From positions 1 through 13,615 of the forward strand of contig JAHEIJ010000031.1 in NCBI GenBank assembly GCA_024639445.1: 13,615 bases of DNA, read 5' to 3'. The position numbers were made by a program, and so were the translations under genes. Under the pieces are notes generated by a model. That model was not told the origin of the DNA. It saw only the letters and a list, made by a program, of their open reading frames with translations, and did no database searches. This stretch comes from Gammaproteobacteria bacterium. Lineage in GTDB: Bacteria; Pseudomonadota; Gammaproteobacteria; UBA6429; Thiohalophilaceae. Each line of letters begins with the position of its first letter. Position 1 is the first letter of the stretch. This document shows positions 1 through 5,251 of the stretch, in pieces.

Positions 1-1
1 G

Positions 2-1156
2 TTTGAACTGCCCTTTACCCGCCGCCCGCATGAAGCGTATGGTGAGGCGCGCATCCCCGCCTACGAAATGATTCGTTTCTCCATCAATATCATGCGCGGG
101 TGTTTTGGTGGCTGTACCTTTTGCTCCATTACCGAACATGAAGGTCGAATTATTCAAAACCGCTCGGAAGACTCGGTGATCCGTGAAATCGAAACCATCC
201 GCGACAGCGTGCCCGGCTTCACCGGTGTTATTTCCGATCTGGGTGGGCCGACGGCCAACATGTATCGCCTGGCCTGCAAGAGTCCCGAGATTGAATCCGC
301 CTGTCGTAAACCTTCCTGTGTCTTTCCCGACATCTGCCATAACCTCAAGACTGATCACTCGCCGCTGATCCAGTTGTACCGGCGTGCGCGGGAACTACCC
401 GGCATCAAGAAAATTCTGATCGCATCCGGGCTGCGCTATGACCTGGCGGTGAAGTCACCCACTTATGTGAAAGAACTGGTCACCCATCATGTGGGGGGTT
501 ACCTGAAGATTGCGCCGGAACATACTGAAGACGGCCCGTTGAACAAGATGATGAAGCCGGGCATCGGTAGCTACGATCGCTTCAAGGCCATGTTTGAGAA
601 ATTCAGTAAACAGGCGGGTAAGGAACAGTATCTCATCCCCTACTTCATCGCCGCCCATCCCGGCACCACCGATGAAGACATGCTGCAACTGGCCTTGTGG
701 CTGAAGAAAAACGGCTTTCGGGCCGACCAGGTGCAGGCGTTCCTGCCCTCACCCATGGCCACGGCCACCGCCATGTATTACACCGGCAAAAATCCGTTAC
801 GCAAAGTCACGCAGCAAAGTGAAAAGGTCTACATTCCCAAAGGCGCAAGACAGCGAAGACTGCACAAGGCCTTCCTGCGTTACCATGATGCTAATAACTG
901 GCCTTTGTTACGCGATGCCCTGAACCGCATGGGACGCGCTGATTTGATCGGCAACGGCAAACGCCACCTGGTCCCGGCATGGCAACCGACTGGCACCGGG
1001 GAACAACGGGAAGGTCAACGGTTTACACCTAAAGCCAAACGCACATTCCGCACCCAACACAGCCGGGCCGAGAAAACGGATCATCAAACCGGCAAGGGCC
1101 GCAGATCCTCACAAGGACGAAAAAAACGCAGCCACGAATCTGGGCCGGGAAAATAA
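2..1156 (+). CDS. ygiQ: YgiQ-family radical SAM protein, C-terminal part (5' end outside window)
   Basis: The frame is open from the first bases of the window to a TAA stop and encodes 384 residues, about half of the family's usual length of roughly 700. The ATG at 68 is internal, because the preceding residues (FELPFTRRPH, then IPAYE) already match the family. The radical SAM cluster motif CxxxCxxC is present as CFGGCTFC at residues 34-41 of the visible part and would ligate the 4Fe-4S cluster that cleaves S-adenosylmethionine. Other family-typical stretches follow: TGVISDLGGPTANMY, ILIASGLRYDLA, LKIAPEHTE, FIAAHPGTTDEDM and FLRYHDANNWP. The last ~60 residues are a Lys/Arg-rich, low-complexity tail of the kind common at the end of these proteins. 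The substrate of YgiQ is not established. The gene converges on the patatin-like gene, with 18 bp between the stops. Identification rests on recalled family sequence; function beyond radical SAM chemistry is unknown. Confidence 0.95.
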   Translation, partial: FELPFTRRPHEAYGEARIPAYEMIRFSINIMRGCFGGCTFCSITEHEGRIIQNRSEDSVIREIETIRDSVPGFTGVISDLGGPTANMYRLACKSPEIESACRKPSCVFPDICHNLKTDHSPLIQLYRRARELPGIKKILIASGLRYDLAVKSPTYVKELVTHHVGGYLKIAPEHTEDGPLNKMMKPGIGSYDRFKAMFEKFSKQAGKEQYLIPYFIAAHPGTTDEDMLQLALWLKKNGFRADQVQAFLPSPMATATAMYYTGKNPLRKVTQQSEKVYIPKGARQRRLHKAFLRYHDANNWPLLRDALNRMGRADLIGNGKRHLVPAWQPTGTGEQREGQRFTPKAKRTFRTQHSRAEKTDHQTGKGRRSSQGRKKRSHESGPGK

Positions 1157-1170
1157 ATCTGTCCCTTTTT
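1155..1170. repeat. Short intergenic tag, TCTGTCCC type
   Basis: Starting inside the ygiQ stop codon is AAATCTGTCCCTTTTT, one of six sites in the window sharing the core TCTG(A/T)CCC. It lies between two convergent genes, flanked by a 7-bp inverted repeat (AAATAAA 1151-1157 / TTTATTT 1174-1180). That could form a weak stem, but there is no GC-rich stem, so I do not call it a terminator. This copy has only three C's in the core. Confidence 0.4.
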
Positions 1171-1174
1171 ATGT

Positions 1175-2383
1175 TTATTTGCCGGTATCGAATCCGGGTG
1201 GTGTTCTGTGCCACTCATAACCATTTTTAGCCTTTTCGAAACCCAGGTTATACAACCTGGTCATGTATTCAGTGTCAAAAGGCTCATTAGCGATTACATC
1301 GAAACTTTCCGGTATATAGGCCAGGTGATAGTTAAGGCCATCACGCTGTATCGCAAGATAAATGCGGTAGATGTCGCCTTTAACGATACTGCTCATGGCT
1401 GAATGAAGTGAGCGAGTGGCTATCGGAATTGTACTGCGTTCGACAGTTTTCCATTTTTTCTGCAACTTGCCGTTTCGTATCACGTAGACATTGGGCGTTC
1501 CTTTGACATCCAGGTGATCGACAAGTCTTTTGAAATCCAGGCCAATCGGATAAAGGTGTAACACCGAGGTGGCCCCGCCATCCACGTGCAACTCATCGTA
1601 TAGCTGACCATTGGCCTCAACTATGATCATCACCGGCGGAAAAGCGGCGGGGATTGAAGCGGATGCCAGCATGATATCGCGGATCAGTTGCAAGGCATCA
1701 GTCGAACCGCTGGCAGCGATCAGGCCGATATCCCAGGAAACGGGCCGGCTGGCATCCAGATTGGTGGTAACAATATCCAGAATGCGGCCTTTCCTGTATT
1801 CAGCCGCGATGGCGTGCATGACTTTCTCATCCATATAATGGGCAATCTTTTGTCGCAGCGGTGTGGAATCTGTGGCGGCGTCACCCAGCAGTGTCTCCAG
1901 GCTGCCACGTTGCGTAACAAGGTCCTTGGTTGAGTAGCTGGTGTAAATCTGCTTGATCACGTGATCATAATCGGGACCCAGAAAGGCAAAGGGTGCAATC
2001 AGGGCGCCTGTACTGACTCCGGTAACGATGGTGAACTCGGGACGGTCACCGGCCGCTGTCCAGCCATTCAGCAGGCCGGCACCATAGGCCCCGCGTGCCC
2101 CGCCTCCGGAAATGGCAAGGTAATTATGCTGTTTTCCATATACGGCGGGGTAACGTACCTTGAGAGCGTCTCTCGAAAATTTGAACCACGCTTCAGTTTC
2201 CGGTGGGACGGCATCGGCCCAGTAACGTGCCCTGGGTATGCCGGGTATTTCTGCCTGTTCGCTCAGTGCTTCAGGCAGTGGATTGCGCTGCGGAACACTG
2301 GAGCAGCCTGTTGTGATAATGGCAAGACAGCTACAAAACAAGCATATTTTTAATAACGGGTAGTGCACTGTTTTGATACTCAT
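1175..2383 (-). CDS. Patatin-like phospholipase, probable lipoprotein
   Basis: The 402-residue protein has all three patatin signatures. These are the oxyanion-hole glycine loop SGGGARG (92-98), the nucleophile elbow GVSTG with Ser124, and the DGG motif with Asp268, giving the Ser-Asp dyad of patatin-type lipid acyl hydrolases. The N-terminus is a signal peptide with a hydrophobic core (residues 9-24) ending at Cys27. The sequence before it, ITTGC, is an imperfect lipobox (Thr at -3 where Leu is usual), so lipid attachment in the periplasm or outer membrane is likely but not certain. The substrate is probably a phospholipid or other acyl ester; this is family knowledge and cannot be narrowed here. 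The ATG at 2383 places the signal peptide correctly, though no good Shine-Dalgarno sequence precedes it. The gene stands alone, convergent with ygiQ and separated from the IS by about 175 bp of AT-rich DNA. Confidence 0.9.
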   Translation of the reverse strand: MSIKTVHYPLLKICLFCSCLAIITTGCSSVPQRNPLPEALSEQAEIPGIPRARYWADAVPPETEAWFKFSRDALKVRYPAVYGKQHNYLAISGGGARGAYGAGLLNGWTAAGDRPEFTIVTGVSTGALIAPFAFLGPDYDHVIKQIYTSYSTKDLVTQRGSLETLLGDAATDSTPLRQKIAHYMDEKVMHAIAAEYRKGRILDIVTTNLDASRPVSWDIGLIAASGSTDALQLIRDIMLASASIPAAFPPVMIIVEANGQLYDELHVDGGATSVLHLYPIGLDFKRLVDHLDVKGTPNVYVIRNGKLQKKWKTVERSTIPIATRSLHSAMSSIVKGDIYRIYLAIQRDGLNYHLAYIPESFDVIANEPFDTEYMTRLYNLGFEKAKNGYEWHRTPPGFDTGK

Positions 2384-2422
2384 GTCATTGTTAAGTGTTA
2401 AATCACAAAGATATATATTTAA

Positions 2423-2451
2423 GTTTTACAATTAATCTTCATTCTTAACAA
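2423..2451 (-). promoter_or_regulatory. Candidate sigma-70 promoter for the patatin-like gene
   Basis: On the - strand TTGTTA (2446-2451) is followed after 17 bp by TAAAAC (2423-2428), a modest match to -35 and -10 boxes. It lies in the AT-rich leader about 40 bp upstream of the ATG at 2383. The whole leader is AT-rich, so chance matches are easy and this is only a candidate. Confidence 0.25.
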
Positions 2452-2538
2452 AAATAGTCGCTTTCTTATTCCCTTACGGCAGCTACAAGTATTCTATACG
2501 AATTTTGGATGAATTCGTCTGCGATTTTCCCTGTCATA

Positions 2539-2558
2539 TGAATTATTGTGGTCAGATA
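2539..2558. repeat. Left end tag abutting the IS (GGTCAGATA type)
   Basis: This segment, together with the first base of the IS, matches 4694-4714 at 20 of 21 positions; the only difference is TGTGG for TGGGG. The second copy is the left boundary of the hairpin array. Its last nine bases, GGTCAGATA, lie where a target duplication would be expected, but they do not match the nine bases on the other side of the IS. Confidence 0.75.
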
Positions 2559-2578
2559 CTGAGGGATCCCCACAAAAT
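2559..2578 (+). repeat. IS terminal inverted repeat, transposase 3' side
   Basis: This 20-bp end starts CTGAGGGATCCCC and matches the opposite end at 18 of 20 positions when inverted. It contains a Dam GATC site at 2565-2568. The transposase stop codon overlaps its last base. Confidence 0.88.
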
Positions 2579-3774
2579 CATACACCACATTGCGCCATAA
2601 ACTGCTGCTTTAATGCGTTCAAAGCATGTTGAAAATCTTCTCGTCGAAACGACATCACCTGTTTCTTCAATACCTGACAACCCAGGTAAAAAGTGGAGAG
2701 GACATTGCGTGTTTTAATCGTGTTGGCCTGATACTGTCGATGAACGTTTTTTAATTCGGCTATTTTCCCCGTTAGCCAAACCGCAAACGTGGCCAATTGA
2801 GCGATGAGTAACAGATTTTCATAACGATAGGTGGTGGTGCAGCGTGCCTCATTCAAACTGAAACCCCAGCGACTGTTTTTGATATCCCGAAACGCTTCTT
2901 CAATTTGCATCCGGGTGGTATAGAGGTGAATGACCTGTTGCGTGTTGGCTAAACGGGAGGCCAGTGAGGTGACGAGGAGCCACGGATTCCGTTCGCGATG
3001 GGCATTCTTTTCACTGTGTCGTGATGCACATGACTGACCCAATTTGGTTTTCTTGACACGGCGCTGTTTCTTTTTCCTTAACAGGTAGGCCTGACAGGTC
3101 AACGGATGGTTTCGAACCAGGTCAACCTCACCGAGATAACGACCTCTCTGGTTGGCGGTTTCAAAGACCTGTTCCACACGGTGCCAGTCGTCCTGACCCT
3201 GTGGGCTCAGCATCATTTGTCCACCCACACGGCCAACAAAGTCCCAGCCAAGACTTTGCACGGCACGAAACCAGGGCGTTCTAAAACCCGCATCGGTGAT
3301 GATAATCGGTACGCATCGACCCGGGAGAATCGCTTTTAAATGACATAAAAATCGTTTCTGTATAGACGGGCTACCATAATTTCGTTGACGGTGGCTTTCT
3401 TCATAGATCGTTAACGCCCGACCACCGGCCGGGATTGACGCACGCAGTAAATGGAATTCCCCATCGGCACGTAAACCCGACCAGTCAACAATAATCACAG
3501 GACGGCGTTGTTGGCTCATAACAAGTTTCGCCATTGTTTGATTGATGATATGGCGATCCTGATTGACGGCAGCACTCCCTACCAGACGGTCAACCCGTTT
3601 GATATTGTGTTTGGTTTTGGTGGTATTACAGATGGCACGGCCCAGCCCTGTGACCGACAATTTCTTACCGGTCATCAAAGCGTTGGCCGCGGTGATCAAT
3701 GTTGCCATTCTCTTCTTATGAACCCCTTGACAGTGTTCGCTTAAATGGGTATCAAGGTATTGGGTGGCACGCAT
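2578..3774 (-). CDS. IS4-family (IS10 group) DDE transposase
   Basis: The 398-residue protein is nearly the same length as the ~402-residue IS10 transposase and resembles it along its length, for example LGR, TKHNIKR.DRL, VDWS, RAS, SDAGF/TDAGF and QANT..RNVLST. The DDE catalytic residues are Asp97 (VDWSG), Asp161 (ITDAGF) and Glu292. Glu292 lies in the IS4-family YREK signature, seen here as Y285-x2-R288-x3-E292-x6-K299. The enzyme cuts and rejoins the element's ends by a cut-and-paste mechanism. The ATG at 3774 is preceded by AAGGA at a 7-base spacing, which settles the start. The frame has no stop or shift, so the protein is probably active. In IS10 an antisense RNA from the 5' end limits translation; I could not establish an equivalent here. 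Confidence 0.95.
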   Translation of the reverse strand: MRATQYLDTHLSEHCQGVHKKRMATLITAANALMTGKKLSVTGLGRAICNTTKTKHNIKRVDRLVGSAAVNQDRHIINQTMAKLVMSQQRRPVIIVDWSGLRADGEFHLLRASIPAGGRALTIYEESHRQRNYGSPSIQKRFLCHLKAILPGRCVPIIITDAGFRTPWFRAVQSLGWDFVGRVGGQMMLSPQGQDDWHRVEQVFETANQRGRYLGEVDLVRNHPLTCQAYLLRKKKQRRVKKTKLGQSCASRHSEKNAHRERNPWLLVTSLASRLANTQQVIHLYTTRMQIEEAFRDIKNSRWGFSLNEARCTTTYRYENLLLIAQLATFAVWLTGKIAELKNVHRQYQANTIKTRNVLSTFYLGCQVLKKQVMSFRREDFQHALNALKQQFMAQCGV

Positions 3775-3781
3775 GGCGTTT

Positions 3782-3786
3782 TCCTT
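3782..3786 (-). promoter_or_regulatory. Ribosome binding site of the transposase
   Basis: AAGGA on the - strand lies 7 bases before the ATG at 3774. It is one of the few clear Shine-Dalgarno matches in the window and supports this start. Confidence 0.6.
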
Positions 3787-3876
3787 ATATTAAATTCGAC
3801 ACTTAATACAAGATCAAAAAACACCCTGTGTGTCCACCCAGTCTTTTTTATACCTAAATCATTGTTTTTGATCGCT

Positions 3877-3896
3877 ATTTTGTGGAGATACCTCAG
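3877..3896 (-). repeat. IS terminal inverted repeat, transposase 5' side
   Basis: Read on the - strand this end starts CTGAGGTATCTCC and matches the opposite end at 18 of 20 positions. It has TATC where the other end has GATC, so it lacks the Dam site. A separate GATC lies just inside it at 3870-3873 and another at 3812-3815 in the transposase leader. Confidence 0.88.
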
Positions 3897-3910
3897 GCTC
3901 TGACCCCATT
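3897..3910. repeat. Right end tag abutting the IS (GCTCTGACCCCATT)
   Basis: These 14 bases are identical to 5168-5181, where they form the right boundary of the hairpin array. Inverted, they share GGTCAGA with the left tag, so the IS is enclosed by a second, outer inverted repeat. Confidence 0.75.
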
Positions 3911-3937
3911 AAACCGCAGGTAACCAAGGGAAAACCG

Positions 3938-3957
3938 TGGTCTGTCCCCTATTATTC
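3938..3957. repeat. Short intergenic tag, TCTGTCCCC type
   Basis: GTGGTCTGTCCCCTATTATT lies between the IS and the cytochrome gene. It has the T variant of the TCTG(A/T)CCC core, like the copy after ygiQ. TATTAT at 3950-3955 resembles a -10 box, but I found no -35 partner at the right distance. Confidence 0.45.
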
Positions 3958-3994
3958 GGTTGAGTCCGTGCTGCAAATTATGCAATATGAGCCG

Positions 3995-4588
3995 ATGAGA
4001 TTCGTCACCAGCTACTGCATACTGGTTATCCAGGTTTTGTTTCAGCCGGTTATGGCGGCGGGTGATCCCATCGCCGGTGAGCAGAAGGCACTGTTATGCG
4101 TAACCTGCCACGGTGCCAGCGGACGCAGCACGGTACCGAATATCCCCAAGCTGTCCGGGCAGATGGAAAACTACATCGTGCGCGCCACCGAGGAATTTCA
4201 GTCCGGCATCCGCGCCAGCCCCGTGATGAGCGACATATCCGCCATGCTCAAAAACCCCGTGGATCTGGAAGATATCGCCGCCTATTTTGCCTCGCAGCCG
4301 ATCATGACCGGCACACCCAGAGATTCGGCACTGGCACAGAGGGGTGAAGCCCTGTTCACCAGTGGCCGTTGCAACTACTGCCATGGCGAGGGGGGCAAGC
4401 GTTTCGCTCCGTTCAAGATGGCGGTACCGGTCATCGGGGGACAACACAAGACTTACCTGATCATCGCCATGCGGGATATTCGCGATGCAAAACGCCCGGG
4501 CGATGACTACGATCTCATGAAGCAGACCCTGGAGGAGATGACCGAGCAGGACATCGAGGCCATTGCCGAATACCTCAGCGGCTTATAG
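3995..4588 (+). CDS. Exported dihaem cytochrome c, c4-like
   Basis: The 197-residue product has a signal peptide (MRFVTSY, hydrophobic stretch, then VMAAGDP as the likely cleavage region) and two covalent haem sites, CVTCH (35-39) and CNYCH (126-130). Each half looks like one class I cytochrome c domain. Met78 (SPVM) and Met175 (YDLM) are plausible distal ligands at the positions seen in cytochrome c4. This predicts a periplasmic electron carrier, possibly feeding a terminal oxidase or taking electrons from a dehydrogenase; no partner gene is nearby. The frame is open from a GTG at 3968 and an ATG at 3980, but only the ATG at 3995 gives a normal signal peptide. The Shine-Dalgarno signal is weak for all three starts. 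The gene begins about 100 bp from the IS end, so its native promoter may have been altered. Confidence 0.92.
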   Translation: MRFVTSYCILVIQVLFQPVMAAGDPIAGEQKALLCVTCHGASGRSTVPNIPKLSGQMENYIVRATEEFQSGIRASPVMSDISAMLKNPVDLEDIAAYFASQPIMTGTPRDSALAQRGEALFTSGRCNYCHGEGGKRFAPFKMAVPVIGGQHKTYLIIAMRDIRDAKRPGDDYDLMKQTLEEMTEQDIEAIAEYLSGL

Positions 4589-4637
4589 GCCGCGGCCGGG
4601 TCACCCATGCCGGTTGGCCGTCTGCCGGGGCCCCGGC
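4588..4637. repeat. GC-rich palindromes after the cytochrome gene
   Basis: GGCCGCGGCC (4588-4597) starts within the cytochrome stop codon, and a perfect 14-bp palindrome, GCCGGGGCCCCGGC (4624-4637), follows. No T-tract comes after either, so an intrinsic terminator is not supported. They could still act as strong RNA structures at the transcript end. Confidence 0.35.
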
Positions 4638-4693
4638 TCTCTCACGAAGTCACTGCCAGCAGTTTTTCCCGGTTCCTCTTGCCCATTGACCAG

Positions 4694-4714
4694 TGAATTA
4701 TTGGGGTCAGATAC
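4694..4714. repeat. Left end tag of the hairpin array (GGGGTCAGATAC type)
   Basis: This matches 2539-2559 at 20 of 21 positions. Its GGGGTCAGA is the inverted counterpart of TCTGACCCC at the far side of the array, giving that element terminal inverted repeats of about 10 bp (TGGGGTCAGA / TCTGACCCCA). Confidence 0.75.
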
Positions 4715-4743
4715 CAATTCTTTCTAATATTAGAGAAAACTGT

Positions 4744-5167
4744 GCGACCTGAACAATAGCGAAGAAGTGCTGAATATGACCAGAGGTTACGGAGTAAGAT
4801 CAGGAAATCCCTAATGATGCTCAAAGAGCTTCTAGGGGAAGCCCGCAGGGATTTTACAGTGAGACCAAAACAAGCAGAGCGCGTTCAGGGTATACTTGAT
4901 GAATCTCGTTAGAGATTCTAAGTGAGACCAGAACAAGCAAAGCGCGTTTAGGGAATGCTGTATGCGACCGGAGCGAAGCGCAGGAAGTACCTAATGCGAC
5001 CAGAACAAACAGAGTGCGTTCGGGAAGCACTTAATGAAACTCGAAAGAGGTTCTAAGTGAAACCCGAAGGGGTTCTAAGGTGCAACGCGTAGCGGTTCTA
5101 TAGTGTGACCAGAACGAGCAAGGCGAGCTCAGGAAATGCTTAATGAAGCTCGTTAGAGATTCTAAGT
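4744..5167. repeat. Modular hairpin array: 14 units of 23 and 40/32 bp
   Basis: Every base falls into a head-to-tail module. Starts and lengths are 4744 (32), 4776 (40), 4816 (22), 4838 (23), 4861 (40), 4901 (23), 4924 (40), 4964 (32), 4996 (40), 5036 (23), 5059 (23), 5082 (23), 5105 (40) and 5145 (23). Short modules follow GAANCTCGNNAGAGRTTC plus TAAGT and fold into a 6-7-bp stem with a 3-4-base loop; 4901-4918 is a perfect GAATCTC-GTTA-GAGATTC hairpin. Long modules begin GNGACC, usually GNGACCAGAAC, have a GC-rich middle such as AGCGCGTT, and end with TTAAT or CTAAT. A further degenerate 23-bp unit with the palindrome TCTAATATTAGA may precede them at 4721. Stem changes are often partly compensated, while loop and linker lengths are kept. 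I see no convincing coding frame. Function is unknown; a MITE-like element or a structured-RNA/ssDNA substrate are options. Confidence 0.8.
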
Positions 5168-5181
5168 GCTCTGACCCCATT
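5168..5181. repeat. Right end tag of the hairpin array (GCTCTGACCCCATT)
   Basis: These 14 bases are identical to the right flank of the IS (3897-3910). They start exactly at the boundary where the last 23-bp module ends. Together with 4694-4714 they delimit an element of about 490 bp. Confidence 0.75.
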
Positions 5182-5251
5182 TATTTCTGTGCTATCGATG
5201 GATTTGTAATAAACCACAGATATTGCAAACGCCGAATAAAATCACCATCAC

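Larger units (their letters stand above)
2559..3896 (-). mobile_element. Complete IS4-family insertion sequence, IS10-like (1338 bp)
   Basis: The element is bounded by inverted repeats beginning CTGAGG and carries a single full-length DDE transposase, close to the ~1.33 kb of IS10. The end distal to the transposase start reads CTGAGGGATCCCC and includes a GATC (2565-2568). The transposase-proximal end reads CTGAGGTATCTCC without GATC. As I recall them, the IS10 ends are similar (the inside end begins CTGAGAGATCCCC) and show the same asymmetry, which underlies Dam control. The nine flanking bases are GGTCAGATA on the left and GCTCTGACC on the right, so no target duplication is visible. The reading frame is intact, so the copy may be functional. 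Confidence 0.9.
4589..5251. other. Gene-free intergenic stretch of 663 bp
   Basis: It lies between the cytochrome stop and the convergent stop of the giant OMP gene. It holds GC-rich palindromes, then the tagged hairpin array, then about 70 bp (5182-5251) in which I see no structure. A 60-codon open frame on the - strand (4642-4824) overlaps the array edge and has no family resemblance or ribosome site, so I do not call it a gene. Confidence 0.7.

Noticed and set aside
1961..2353. 130-codon + strand frame inside the patatin-like gene
   Set aside because: It is antisense to the catalytic part of a well-supported gene and has no recognisable features.
2559..3896. A second IS copy forming a composite transposon around the cytochrome gene
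   Set aside because: Only the short outer tags recur on the far side of the cytochrome gene; there is no second transposase or CTGAGG-type end.
3968..3994. Upstream GTG (3968) or ATG (3980) as the cytochrome start
   Set aside because: They would add polar residues ahead of a normal signal peptide that begins at the ATG at 3995.
4624..4637. GC palindrome as an intrinsic terminator for the cytochrome gene
   Set aside because: It is a perfect palindrome with no loop bases and is not followed by a run of T's.
4642..4824. 60-codon open frame on the - strand
   Set aside because: It overlaps the left tag and the first array modules, has no ribosome site and no recognisable family features; it is most likely chance within repeats.
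4744..5167. Hairpin array as a CRISPR array
   Set aside because: There are no identical repeats separated by unique spacers: all units are related to one another, come in two lengths and tile without spacers, and no cas genes are present.
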